A stretch of DNA of 64,000 bases from Flavobacterium sp. DG2-3 (GTDB lineage: Bacteria > Bacteroidota > Bacteroidia > Flavobacteriales > Flavobacteriaceae), in the NCBI RefSeq assembly GCF_030730925.1, contig NZ_JAVAMB010000001.1, positions 434,001 to 498,000 on the forward strand. The letters are read 5' to 3'. Below the pieces are notes generated by a model. That model was not told where the DNA came from, ran no database searches, and saw only the letters and a list, made by a program, of their open reading frames with translations. Shown here piece by piece: positions 33,095-41,667 of the stretch (positions are counted from its first letter, which is position 1; each line of letters opens with the position of its first letter). A program made the position numbers and the translations under genes.

Positions 33095-33760
33095 ATGAAA
33101 TCGCTTTTATATAAATACCGCAAATTCTTTATTGTTCTAATAGTGTTTTCGGTTGTTACGATATCTTTGTTTTATTCTGCTTTAAAACCAAAAAAGACAC
33201 TTCCAATTTACAATCCCGCTGATGTAAATCCTGAAATGGTAGACAGTACAATTCAATATAAAAGTAAATACCACACAATTGCCGATTTTTCTTTCGTTAA
33301 CCAAAATGGCGATACTATTACCCAGAAAAACTATGAAGGAAAAATTTATGTTGCCGATTTCTTCTTTACCACCTGCGGATCAATCTGCCCAAAAATGTCA
33401 ACCAATTTGGTTGATGTTCAAAAAGCAGTTTTAAATAATCCGAAAGTAATGCTGCTTTCTCATACTGTATTTCCAGAAGTAGATAGTGTTTCGGTTTTAA
33501 AAGCTTACGCTATAAAATACGGCGTTGTAGACAGCAAATGGAATTTGGTTACGGGAGACAAAAAAGAGATTTACACCATGGCTAGAAAATCGTATTTAGC
33601 TGTCAAACTAGGAAGACCAGATCAGCTTTATGATATGGTGCATACAGAAAATTTTGTTTTGGTCGATCAAAAACGTCGTGTTAGAGGTTTTTATGACGGA
33701 ACAAATAAAGAAGATGTAAAACGACTTTTAGAAGACATCGAATTTCTCTCAAACGAGTAA
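33095..33760 (+). CDS. SCO/SenC copper chaperone
   Basis: A 221-residue protein with one N-terminal membrane anchor (residues 10-29) and a thioredoxin fold. Cys94 and Cys98 (TTCGSICPKM) and the copper-ligand His183 (DMVHTENF) are all in place. SCO proteins deliver Cu to the CuA site of cytochrome oxidase or guard thiols. The start at 33095 (MKSLLYKYRKFF) is preferred over an upstream codon at 33077. The gene stands alone between M13 and feo. Confidence 0.9.
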   Translation: MKSLLYKYRKFFIVLIVFSVVTISLFYSALKPKKTLPIYNPADVNPEMVDSTIQYKSKYHTIADFSFVNQNGDTITQKNYEGKIYVADFFFTTCGSICPKMSTNLVDVQKAVLNNPKVMLLSHTVFPEVDSVSVLKAYAIKYGVVDSKWNLVTGDKKEIYTMARKSYLAVKLGRPDQLYDMVHTENFVLVDQKRRVRGFYDGTNKEDVKRLLEDIEFLSNE

Positions 33761-33810
33761 AAATCCCTTATTTTTAGAAACATTTAGCATTTGTGGAAGT
33801 GTTAAATGCC

Positions 33811-33839
33811 TTGAAATAAAGAATAATTGCCTACTTTTG
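33811..33839 (+). promoter_or_regulatory. Promoter of the feo operon
   Basis: TTG at 33811-33813, 18 nt, then TACTTTTG at 33832-33839, a fair match to the Bacteroidetes pattern. No Fur-type box was recognised around it. Confidence 0.5.
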
Positions 33840-33864
33840 CAATCTAAATTCAATCTAAATAAGC

Positions 33865-34104
33865 TTGCAAAATACAATACACACTCTGAAAAAAGGCGAA
33901 AAAGCCATTATCAAAGATTTTGATATCGATCTTATTCCACTTAAATTATTAGAAATGGGTTGTCTGCCTGGCAGCTTAGTTGAATTACTGCAGGTTGCTC
34001 CTTTTGGTGATCCTTTATATTTGGATATAAACGGTTCTCATGTTGCAATCCGTATTGAAACCGCTCGTGAAATTGAAGTTGAACTTATCAAAACCAATTT
34101 GTAA
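33865..34104 (+). CDS. feoA: FeoA ferrous-iron transport protein
   Basis: A 79-residue SH3-like protein; EMGCLPGSLVELLQVAPFGD is the FeoA signature. No ATG is available: an in-frame stop stands at 33856-33858 and the first usable codon is TTG at 33865, so the gene starts with TTG. FeoA binds FeoB and is needed for full uptake. Its stop overlaps the feoB start (TAATG). Confidence 0.9.
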   Translation: MQNTIHTLKKGEKAIIKDFDIDLIPLKLLEMGCLPGSLVELLQVAPFGDPLYLDINGSHVAIRIETAREIEVELIKTNL

Positions 34105-36203
34105 TGAGCGTTCAGAATATCAATGTTGCCCTTATCGGAAACCCAAATACCGGAAAAACTTCTGTTTTTAATCAGTTAACAGGTCTTAATCAGCAAGTCG
34201 GGAATTATCCCGGAATTACGGTTGAGAAAAAAATCGGTTTCTGCAAATTACCAAATAATGTAAAAGCAAATATTCTAGATTTACCAGGAACGTACAGTTT
34301 GAACGCAAGTTCTATGGACGAAAGTGTGGTAATTGAACTTTTACTGAATAAAAACGACAAATTGTATCCAGATGTAGCAGTAGTGGTGACAGATGTCGAA
34401 AATCTAAAACGAAATTTACTGATTTACACACAGATTAAAGATCTTGAAATTCCGACGATTTTGGTCATCAATATGTCAGATCGTATGGAGCGTAAAGGAA
34501 TTTCTTTGGATATTCCCTATTTAGAAGAAAAATTAAAAACAAAGATTGCTTTAGTTAGTTCGCGCAAAGGTTTAGGAATCGATGAATTGAAAGAATTAAT
34601 TGTTTCTTATAAAAACATCACGCACGAACCATGTTTAAACGCTTCTGTAATTGATCCTGAATATTTTGAAAAGCTGCAACATGCTTTTCCAAATCAGTTA
34701 ATGTACAAATTGTGGCTGGTAATTACGCAAGATGTCAATTTCTCGAATTTAGACCGAAATGAAGTTCGCAGCACTTTTACCAAATCGCATTCAGAATTAA
34801 AGCGTTTGCAGCAGAAAGAAACCATCAAAAGATATCAGTTTATTAATGATGTTTTAAAAGAAGGTTTAAAAGTCGATGCTTCAATGGCAAAAGATATTCG
34901 CGCTAAATTAGACCGCGTTTTAACGCATAAAGTTTGGGGTTATTTCATCTTTTTTGCCATTTTATTTTTGATTTTCCAATCGATTTTCAGCTGGTCAACG
35001 ATTCCGATGGATTTCATTGACACCACATTTGCTTCTTTGAGCAGCTGGGTTGCAGCAGAATTGCCAAGCGGTATTTTAACCGATTTACTTTCGCAGGGAA
35101 TTATTCCGGGTATTGGCGGTGTTATTATTTTCATTCCGCAGATTGCTTTCTTGTTTTTATTTATTTCCATTTTGGAGGAAAGCGGTTATATGAGCCGTGT
35201 GGTATTCTTAATGGATAAAATCATGCGTAAGTTTGGGCTTTCAGGAAAAAGTGTCGTGCCTTTGATTTCAGGAACTGCGTGTGCGATTCCGGCAATTATG
35301 GCAACCAGAAATATTGAAAACTGGAAAGAACGTTTGATCACGATTTTAGTAACGCCATTTACAACTTGTTCAGCAAGGTTACCCGTTTATGCGATTATTA
35401 TTTCATTGGTAATTCCGAGCAAACGTATTTTTGGTTTTCTAAATGTTCAAGGACTAACACTAATGGCGCTTTATGTTTTAGGATTTTTTGCTGCAATATT
35501 ATCGGCATATATTTTAAATAAGGTTTTAAAACTCGAATCAAAAACGTATTTCGTTGTTGAAATGCCAAGCTACAAAATGCCTCTTCTTAAAAATGTTGGT
35601 ATTAATGTGGTAGAAAAAACAAAAGCATTTATTGTTGGAGCAGGTAAAATCATTTTAGCAATTTCTATTATCTTATGGTTTTTGGCTTCGTACGGGCCTG
35701 GAAAAGAATTTAATGATGCTGAAACTATCGTAAAAGAAAGATTTGCCAATACCACTTTGGATGAAACGCAGTTTGAAAATGAAGTTAATTCACAAAAACT
35801 TGAGAACTCTTATATCGGTTTAATGGGACGCGCAATCGAGCCAGCAATTCAGCCCTTAGGTTATGACTGGAAAATCGGAATTGCCTTAATCAGTTCGTTT
35901 GCAGCGCGTGAAGTTTTTGTTGGAACATTGGCAACCATTTACAGCGTTGGAGATACCGACAACGAATCGACCATAAAAAGCAAAATGCAGGCAGAAGTCC
36001 GTCCAGATACTGGCAAGAAAGTATTTGACTTTGCAACGGGAATTTCTTTACTTTTATTTTATGCTTTTGCCATGCAGTGCGCCAGTACATTAGCGATTAC
36101 AAAAAAAGAAACCAATTCGTGGAAATGGCCTGCAATGCAGTTAGTTTTCATGAGCGGATTAGCTTATTTTACTGCTTTAATCGCTTATCAACTATTAAAA
36201 TAA
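34104..36203 (+). CDS. feoB: FeoB ferrous-iron transporter
   Basis: A 699-residue Fe(II) permease. The N-terminal G domain has G1 GNPNTGKT (12-19), G3 DLPGTYSL and G4 NMSD. After a helical spacer come two Gate-type halves, with the conserved SGTACAIPAIMATRN and AREVFVGT. It is slightly short for FeoB (700-780). Translational overlap with feoA and a downstream Cys-rich peptide complete the operon, which feeds iron to the neighbouring heme region. Confidence 0.96.
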   Translation: MSVQNINVALIGNPNTGKTSVFNQLTGLNQQVGNYPGITVEKKIGFCKLPNNVKANILDLPGTYSLNASSMDESVVIELLLNKNDKLYPDVAVVVTDVENLKRNLLIYTQIKDLEIPTILVINMSDRMERKGISLDIPYLEEKLKTKIALVSSRKGLGIDELKELIVSYKNITHEPCLNASVIDPEYFEKLQHAFPNQLMYKLWLVITQDVNFSNLDRNEVRSTFTKSHSELKRLQQKETIKRYQFINDVLKEGLKVDASMAKDIRAKLDRVLTHKVWGYFIFFAILFLIFQSIFSWSTIPMDFIDTTFASLSSWVAAELPSGILTDLLSQGIIPGIGGVIIFIPQIAFLFLFISILEESGYMSRVVFLMDKIMRKFGLSGKSVVPLISGTACAIPAIMATRNIENWKERLITILVTPFTTCSARLPVYAIIISLVIPSKRIFGFLNVQGLTLMALYVLGFFAAILSAYILNKVLKLESKTYFVVEMPSYKMPLLKNVGINVVEKTKAFIVGAGKIILAISIILWFLASYGPGKEFNDAETIVKERFANTTLDETQFENEVNSQKLENSYIGLMGRAIEPAIQPLGYDWKIGIALISSFAAREVFVGTLATIYSVGDTDNESTIKSKMQAEVRPDTGKKVFDFATGISLLLFYAFAMQCASTLAITKKETNSWKWPAMQLVFMSGLAYFTALIAYQLLK

Positions 36204-36209
36204 AAAGTC

Positions 36210-36332
36210 ATGATTCAAGAGATAATTGCCTTTACAATATTAGGATTGGCCGTCGCTTTTTTAGTCAAAAAGTATTTCTTTAAATCGAAAAAGAAAAAAG
36301 ACTGCGGCGATGGAAATTGCGGTTGCAGTTAG
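36210..36332 (+). CDS. FeoB-associated Cys-rich membrane peptide
   Basis: A 40-residue protein 6 nt after feoB, MIQEIIAFTILGLAVAFLVK, a single membrane helix followed by a Lys run and CGDGNCGCS. This matches the small FeoB-associated Cys-rich family, which takes the place of FeoC in many Bacteroidetes. The three cysteines could handle iron on the cytoplasmic side. Confidence 0.88.
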   Translation: MIQEIIAFTILGLAVAFLVKKYFFKSKKKKDCGDGNCGCS

Positions 36333-36361
36333 GGGTTTTATTTCACGGAGATTCTAAAAAT

Positions 36362-36414
36362 AAACACAAAAGCTTCACAGAGATTTTTTAATTCTTTGTG
36401 AAGCTTTTGTGTTT
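36362..36414 (+). terminator. Terminator of the feo operon
   Basis: Perfect 18-bp arms AAACACAAAAGCTTCACA (36362-36379) and TGTGAAGCTTTTGTGTTT (36397-36414), with a wider imperfect stem ATTCTAAAAA/TTTTTTAGAAT outside and T runs after. Confidence 0.8.
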
Positions 36415-36530
36415 TTGATGTTTTTTAGAATTACCCTTTTTTAATATATAAAAGTTTTTTGTTGTGTATTTCTATGTTTACAATCTCATATTTTTGAATT
36501 GGTAACCTTATAAAGATAATCTTTTGTGAG

Positions 36531-36764
36531 TGTGACCCTTTCAGGGTCATTGCATCATGGAGATTATTCTTTTTCTATAAACATTTAACTCCTTCGGAGT
36601 TTAAAACATGGTCTTAAGAATTTGGAAATTGTTTATTATTATAATTCCTCCTGAGTTTTGATTTGTAATTCTCCCTTTCTGTTTTATTTGCAAGGCAATC
36701 CCGAAGGGATTACATGTTTATAGCAAAAAAAAATTACGTTACCATATTGACCCTGAAAGGGTCA
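36531..36764. repeat. Nested REP-like palindromes next to the transposase
   Basis: Four palindromes: TGACCCTTTCAGGGTCA (36533-36549), AACTCCTTCGGAGTT (36587-36601), AATCCCGAAGGGATT (36697-36711) and TGACCCTGAAAGGGTCA (36748-36764). The first and last are the same word inverted. The two inner ones are each preceded, when read towards the centre, by CTATAAACAT. The whole forms two inverted copies of one composite unit. This fills most of the 461-bp gene-free stretch 36333-36793; the remainder is the feo terminator and plain AT-rich DNA. Confidence 0.85.
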
Positions 36765-36793
36765 CATTATAACTAATTAATAAAAAATAAAAA

Positions 36794-37246
36794 ATGGCAG
36801 GAACATTTTCTCAAATTTATGTGCATGTTGTATTTGCAGTTAAAAACAGAGATTCACTAATTGAAAAATCGTGGAAAGAAGAATTATACAAATATATTAC
36901 TGGCATAGTCCAAAATAAAGGTCAAAAAATGTTGGCTATAAATGGAACATCAGATCACATTCATTTTTTGTTCGGAATGAAACCAACTTGCATATTATCA
37001 GATTTAATTCGAGAAATAAAAAAATCTTCGAATGCATTTGTAAAAGAGAAACAATATTCAAAATATGTATTTCAATGGCAAGAAGGATATGGAGCTTTTT
37101 CTTGCAGTCATTCAACATTAGAAAATGTTATTCGCTATATTGAAAATCAAGAAGAACACCATCGAAAAAAAAGTTTTAAAGAAGAATATCGAGATTTTTT
37201 AATCAAACACAATATCGAATTCAAAGAGGAATTTCTATTTGACTAA
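36794..37246 (+). mobile_element. IS200-like / RAYT Y1 transposase gene
   Basis: A complete 150-residue HUH transposase. The HUH pair is in GTSDHIHFLFGM, and the catalytic tyrosine is in VIRYIENQEEHH; the start AGTFSQIYVHVVFAVKNR is typical. Single-domain, single-strand transposases of this type excise and copy flanking palindromic ends, or in the RAYT branch mobilise REP palindromes in trans. The four palindromes upstream favour the RAYT reading. No TnpB gene is next to it. The downstream side (37247-37371) shows no matching palindrome, so the element boundary on that side is not defined. Confidence 0.85.
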
Positions 37247-37371
37247 ATCAATGAGCAAAAGTTTTTTAAGTTTTAAATACTAAAAATGTCCTATTATGCC
37301 ATTTAAAAAACATAAAGTATCTTATTAATATATTTTCTAAAACTATTTTTGATTTTTAAAATTCATCAACA

Positions 37372-37494
37372 ATGACACAAGAAGATAGAATGGAAATTAT
37401 ACGAGACAATAGAGTCGCTCGATTATTGTGGTTTGCGATTGGTTTTTTCTGCGCTACAATTATTACGTATTTAATAATGAAAAATAATCATTAA
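37372..37494 (+). CDS. 40-aa single-helix membrane peptide
   Basis: A short open frame MTQEDRMEIIRDNRVARLLW, then one hydrophobic helix (about 21-35) and a short polar tail KNNH. Charge distribution (positive before, membrane helix after) looks like a real small membrane protein, and codon use is normal. No family recognised. It lies between the transposase and the HD hydrolase, convergent with the latter. Confidence 0.5.
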   Translation: MTQEDRMEIIRDNRVARLLWFAIGFFCATIITYLIMKNNH

Positions 37495-37527
37495 AGACTG
37501 AATACTAAAATCTAAAAACTGATCACT

Positions 37528-38181
37528 TTATTTCAGTCCTTCCCACTCGGCATAAAACTGAGCGAGGAATGTTTCCATAAAACGATGTCTTTCTGCAGCG
37601 ATTTCTTTTCCTTTTTCGGTATTCATTTTATCTTTTAGCAGTAAAAGCTTTTCGTAGAAATGATTAATGGTTGGAGCATTGTTCTTTTTATACTCCTCTT
37701 TTGTCATATTCGTTACAGGCGCAATTTCCGGATTGTATAACGCTCGGTTTTTGAATCCGCCGTAATTGAAAGCTCTTGCAATACCGATTGCTCCAGTAGC
37801 ATCTAGACGATCTGCGTCTTGAACAACATCCAATTCGACAGAAGAGAACTTTCTTTCGAAATTTCCGCCTTTATAAGAGATATTTTCGATTATATTGACA
37901 ACATGGGCAATGATGTCCTCAGAAACATTTTCGGCTTCTAAAAACGCTCTTGCTGTTTTTGGTCCGATAGTTTCATCTCCGTTGTGAAATTTACTATCGG
38001 CAATATCATGCAATAAAGCTCCCAATTGTACCACTGTAAGATCACATTCTGTTTCTTTTGCAATCAGAATAGCATTTTTATAAACGCGTTCTATGTGAAA
38101 CCAATCGTGCCCGCCTTCGGCATCGTTTAGTTTTTCTTTTACAAAAGCAATGGTTTTAATAATCAGTTCTGAAGCGTTCAT
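37528..38181 (-). CDS. HD-domain metal-dependent phosphohydrolase
   Basis: A 217-residue enzyme with GHDWFHIERVYKNA, LLHDIADSKFHNG and VQDADRLDATGAIG, the H...HD...D ligand set of HD hydrolases (uncharacterised YedJ-like proteins). Such enzymes act on nucleotides or related phosphates. The start at 38181 (MNASELI) is preferred; the upstream codon at 38247 adds unlike sequence. The gene is single. Confidence 0.88.
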   Translation of the reverse strand: MNASELIIKTIAFVKEKLNDAEGGHDWFHIERVYKNAILIAKETECDLTVVQLGALLHDIADSKFHNGDETIGPKTARAFLEAENVSEDIIAHVVNIIENISYKGGNFERKFSSVELDVVQDADRLDATGAIGIARAFNYGGFKNRALYNPEIAPVTNMTKEEYKKNNAPTINHFYEKLLLLKDKMNTEKGKEIAAERHRFMETFLAQFYAEWEGLK

Positions 38182-38306
38182 ACAGAAGTTTTTACAGTTA
38201 TAAAAAATGTTGATTGCCAAAGTTTTAAAAACCTCAACAATCAACAAATATGTTTTTAATTCTTTCTAAGGCAACGTTGTTGCTTTTAGGGAAAATTCCA
38301 AAATTT

Positions 38307-38441
38307 AAATTCCAAATTCCAATGTATAGTAGATTTAGCATGAGATCCTTCGACTTCGCTCAGGAGGACAATCTTTGTAAAACACAATACTGAAATTCCA
38401 AATTCCAAAAATCTGAAATCAACAATCTAAAATCTAAAATT
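38307..38441. repeat. AAATTCCAAATTCCAA and ATCTAAA repeats with a CTTCGACT element
   Basis: AAATTCCAAATTCCAA occurs at 38307-38322 and again at 38393-38408. Between them is CTTCGACTTCGCTCAG (38348-38363). ATCTAAA heptads follow at 38421-38441, ending at the desaturase stop on the minus strand. Confidence 0.8.
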
Positions 38442-38443
38442 AA

Positions 38444-39436
38444 TTAAAGTCTCGCAGGCTCAACCCATTTAAAGATATGAGATTCTTTAGGAATCACAAT
38501 TCTCTCAGAAATTTTAGCCATACGCGCTGGTAATTTCATTAAGTAATCACGTGCTTTTTCTGCTTCGTCCGTTAGGTTTGTTACTTTATCAATTTCCCAT
38601 TTGTTGATTAATTTCTGCATGATATCAACATAATCGTTTGCCGTGTAAACTCCAATACGCTGTGCAGAATCAGAAAACTGTTCGAATGCTGTACTGATTT
38701 TTTGTCCAGATTCTCTTAAAAAGTGAGCTGGCATAACGATTTTCTGTTTCATCATGTATTGAAACGCCAACATCATTTCACTAGGATCCACTTGGAAAAT
38801 TCTAGTTACAAATTCGCTATAGGCATGGTGGTGACGCATTTCATCACCAGCAATCATTTTACACATTTTAGACAACTTGTTATCGCCAAATTTTTTAGCC
38901 ATTTGCGCTACTCTATTGTGCGAAACATAAGTTGCTAATTCTTGGAAACTAGTGTATACAAAGTTTTTGTACGGGTCAGATCCAGTTCCAATATCAAAAC
39001 CGTCGTTGATCAAGTGCTGTGTTGTCATTTCGATTTCACGCATATTCACACGACCAGACAAATACAAGTATTTATTTAAAAGATCTCCGTGGCGGTTTTC
39101 TTCTCCAGTCCATTGGCGAATCCATTTCGACCAGCCATTGCCACCATTTTCTACTTGGTTTACACCTTCTACATCCATTAACCAAGACTCATATGTTGGC
39201 AACGCTTCTTCTGTGATGGTATCACCTACAAGCGTAACCCAGAAATCGTATGGAAGTTCTTTAGCAATCTCGCGTAATTCTTTCACCTCTTCAAAGAAGT
39301 TTTCTCCTTCAGAATTAGGTAAGAAATCAGACGGCTGCCAAATTTTTTCCACCGGAATTAAATACTGTTCAACGAAGCTATCCACGTTTTTTTCCAAAAA
39401 CTGCATTACTTCTAATCTAATGTTTTTTATAGACAT
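38444..39436 (-). CDS. Acyl-ACP desaturase (diiron)
   Basis: A 330-residue plant-type stearoyl-ACP desaturase. The diiron motifs EENRHG and DEMRHH are complete, with GDTITEEALPTYESWL before them. It puts a cis double bond into acyl-ACP, using O2 and ferredoxin, to adjust membrane fluidity. The glycerol-phosphate acyltransferase next to it on the same strand uses acyl chains for phosphatidic acid, so both are likely in lipid synthesis. Confidence 0.92.
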   Translation of the reverse strand: MSIKNIRLEVMQFLEKNVDSFVEQYLIPVEKIWQPSDFLPNSEGENFFEEVKELREIAKELPYDFWVTLVGDTITEEALPTYESWLMDVEGVNQVENGGNGWSKWIRQWTGEENRHGDLLNKYLYLSGRVNMREIEMTTQHLINDGFDIGTGSDPYKNFVYTSFQELATYVSHNRVAQMAKKFGDNKLSKMCKMIAGDEMRHHHAYSEFVTRIFQVDPSEMMLAFQYMMKQKIVMPAHFLRESGQKISTAFEQFSDSAQRIGVYTANDYVDIMQKLINKWEIDKVTNLTDEAEKARDYLMKLPARMAKISERIVIPKESHIFKWVEPARL

Positions 39437-39458
39437 TACTCTTTTCTAATTTGGGACC

Positions 39459-39478
39459 TTTGCTTTCGCGAAAGCAAA
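39459..39478. promoter_or_regulatory. Perfect 20-bp palindrome TTTGCTTTCGCGAAAGCAAA
   Basis: An uninterrupted 20-bp palindrome in the short gap between the PlsC stop and the desaturase start. It could be an operator for the desaturase, or a repeated genomic word; it is too short in spacing to be a normal terminator for plsC alone. Confidence 0.5.
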
Positions 39479-39481
39479 AAT

Positions 39482-40222
39482 CTATTTATACTCGTTTATT
39501 CCTTCTTTAACTGCTTTTTCAGTAATCTCCATCAGCTCTTCAAATTTGTAATCTTTAACAGCCAAAGCTGGATGAGCTGTAAACTTCAGATGATTTCCTA
39601 AACCAACAGGAAAAAAACCAAATTTTACCATTTTCCAAGAATTATTGATACTTACGGGTACAACGTATGCAGATGGTGCATATTTGCATAAAATTTTTAA
39701 ACCGCTTTGCGCAAATTCTTTTGGTACTCCCGTTTTACTTCTTGTTCCCTCTGGGAAAATAACGGCCGATCTTGTGTTTTTTTCGATATATTCAGACAAG
39801 CCTTTGATAACTGGTATCGCTTGTTTAGGGTCTTTTCGGTCAATTAAGACAGATCCTCCATGTTTCAAATTATAAGAAACACTCGGAATTCCGCTTCCTA
39901 ACTCCTTCTTACTTACAAATTTACAATGAAAACGTCTAAAGTACCAAATCATTGTCACGATATCGTACATACTTTGGTGGTTTGCCACAAAAATAATTGG
40001 CACTCCTTTCGGAACTGTGTCTACGTTTTCAATTGTATATCTTGTTCCAACCAGCCTGGTGCAGGTTAAAAGGCAGAAGTTTAAATAATCAACACTTTTT
40101 TTGTGAGCCTGGTAACCAAAAACATTTAAACAAATCCACTGAATTGGGTGAAAAACAACCAAACACAAACCAAATAATAAATAGTAAATTACCGATATGG
40201 GATAAGAAATAATTTTTTCCAT
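39482..40222 (-). CDS. plsC: 1-acylglycerol-3-phosphate acyltransferase
   Basis: A 246-residue PlsC-type enzyme with NHQSMYD (81-87; HX4D) and FPEGTRSKTG. It acylates lysophosphatidic acid to phosphatidic acid at the membrane. An N-terminal hydrophobic segment (residues 8-30) anchors it. It is upstream of the desaturase, same strand. Confidence 0.92.
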   Translation of the reverse strand: MEKIISYPISVIYYLLFGLCLVVFHPIQWICLNVFGYQAHKKSVDYLNFCLLTCTRLVGTRYTIENVDTVPKGVPIIFVANHQSMYDIVTMIWYFRRFHCKFVSKKELGSGIPSVSYNLKHGGSVLIDRKDPKQAIPVIKGLSEYIEKNTRSAVIFPEGTRSKTGVPKEFAQSGLKILCKYAPSAYVVPVSINNSWKMVKFGFFPVGLGNHLKFTAHPALAVKDYKFEELMEITEKAVKEGINEYK

Positions 40223-40240
40223 GCTTCAAAAATTAATGCG

Positions 40241-40248
40241 CAAAAGTA
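40241..40248 (-). promoter_or_regulatory. Candidate plsC -7 element
   Basis: TACTTTTG on the minus strand, 19-26 nt upstream of the ATG. No convincing -33 element. Confidence 0.4.
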
Positions 40249-40308
40249 GTAAATATATTTTTAGGCTTATAAAAATTGAAAACAATAACCGTTTTTCTGG
40301 TTTAATTG

Positions 40309-40316
40309 TACCTTTG
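40309..40316 (+). promoter_or_regulatory. Candidate rnpA -7 element
   Basis: TACCTTTG, about 31 nt before the rnpA ATG at 40348. A TTG at 40276 is too far for a standard -33 element. Confidence 0.4.
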
Positions 40317-40347
40317 CACTAAAATTTGCAAATTTTTTCTGAATTAA

Positions 40348-40752
40348 ATGAACTTTACTTACCCTAAAAACGAGCGTTTAAAAAGCAAAACCACCATCGG
40401 ATTATTATTTTCTGAAGGGAAATCGGTATCTAAATATCCGCTTCGTTTGGTTTACCGTCAAGCGGAAGCAAATTCAGAAGAACAAACCAAGATTGGCGTT
40501 TCGGTTTCTAAGAAATATTTCAAAAAAGCAGTTGATCGAAATTACTTCAAAAGGGTTTTGCGAGAAACTTATCGATTAAACAAACATTTACTTTTGGATA
40601 ATCTGGATCAACCATATTCGATTATGCTTTTTTATCAAACCAAAGACCGTTTATCTTACGAAGAAATCAACACCAAAATGATACAGTTGTTTGAGAAATT
40701 CACAGCTCAGATCAACAAACCGTTAGATTCTGAAACAAAAACAGAAGCGTAA
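40348..40752 (+). CDS. rnpA: Ribonuclease P protein component
   Basis: A 134-residue protein with the RNR-type RNA-binding motif KKAVDRNYFKRVLRETYRL (family: K..RN..KR.lRE). It binds the RNase P RNA to mature tRNA 5' ends. In many bacteria it follows rpmH; here it stands before a lipoprotein and a protease instead, as usual in Bacteroidetes. Confidence 0.93.
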   Translation: MNFTYPKNERLKSKTTIGLLFSEGKSVSKYPLRLVYRQAEANSEEQTKIGVSVSKKYFKKAVDRNYFKRVLRETYRLNKHLLLDNLDQPYSIMLFYQTKDRLSYEEINTKMIQLFEKFTAQINKPLDSETKTEA

Positions 40753-40822
40753 ATTTCAAAACGTAAGATTATTAATCAAGTTAGGCAAAAAAATCGTAGT
40801 TTTAGCTCTAAATTGAAATTTT

Positions 40823-41665
40823 ATGCGACATATTTTCTTTTTATCTTTCTTATTTTTAATTCTTTCTGGATGTAGCAAAGCTGGAAGTGCAAACGAACAA
40901 GCAATTTCTATTGAGACAGTAAAACTTCCTGCAAAAGCAGAAGCTCCTAATTACGATACAGATGACGTTCAATCAGCTCCGCCCGCTCCACCAGCTAAGC
41001 AAGAAATTGAACAGAAGATTATAAAGGAAGCCTCTTTACGATTTGAAACCGATAATTTGGAAAACACTTTTGGTCAAATTCAAAAAGCTGTTGCCAATAG
41101 TAAAGCAAGAATCATTAACGATTCTGAGGGAAAAGACTATGGAACTATTTCTAGAAATCTAATAGTAAAAGTTCCAAGCCAAAATTTCGATCGTTTTATA
41201 AGTGATGTCTCTAAAGGTATTTCTTATTTTGAAGTTAAAAATATCTCTTCTCAAGATGTTACAGAACAATATATTGATCTGACTTCAAGATTAAAAACTA
41301 AGAAAAAACTCGAAGAGCGTTATCTTGAAATTTTAAAGAAAGCGAACAAAGTCAGTGAGATCTTAGAAATAGAACAGCAAATTTCGACTATAAGAGAAGA
41401 AATAGAATCCAAAGAAGGTCAGTTGAAATATTTAGAAAGCCGCGTTTCTGAAAGTACAATTACTATTGAATTTTATAAAACTGTAGCCGAAAAAGAAGGT
41501 GTCAAAATATCTTACGGTTCAAAACTGTGGACAGCTGTAAAATCAGGATTTTTCAGTTTATCCGATTTTTTAATTTCCCTGATCAGCATTTGGCCGTTTG
41601 TTATTATATTTATTGTATTAGCCTATTTTATTAGAAAAAGATTTAAAAGAAGAAAAAAAGAATAA
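40823..41665 (+). CDS. DUF4349-domain lipoprotein
   Basis: A 280-residue protein: lipobox in LFLILSGC, a Pro-rich spacer, the DUF4349 domain (KEASLRFETDNLENTFGQI then FDRFISDVSKGIS), a long coiled coil (about 155-215), and one C-terminal membrane helix (about 245-265) with a basic tail. Members of this family are thought to be envelope proteins of unknown role. It starts an apparent unit with the protease 2 nt downstream. Confidence 0.85.
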   Translation: MRHIFFLSFLFLILSGCSKAGSANEQAISIETVKLPAKAEAPNYDTDDVQSAPPAPPAKQEIEQKIIKEASLRFETDNLENTFGQIQKAVANSKARIINDSEGKDYGTISRNLIVKVPSQNFDRFISDVSKGISYFEVKNISSQDVTEQYIDLTSRLKTKKKLEERYLEILKKANKVSEILEIEQQISTIREEIESKEGQLKYLESRVSESTITIEFYKTVAEKEGVKISYGSKLWTAVKSGFFSLSDFLISLISIWPFVIIFIVLAYFIRKRFKRRKKE

Positions 41666-41667
41666 TC

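Noticed and set aside
36333..36793. A riboswitch or structured RNA between feoB and the transposase
   Set aside because: The structure is explained by the feo terminator and four REP-like palindromes; no known aptamer core is visible.
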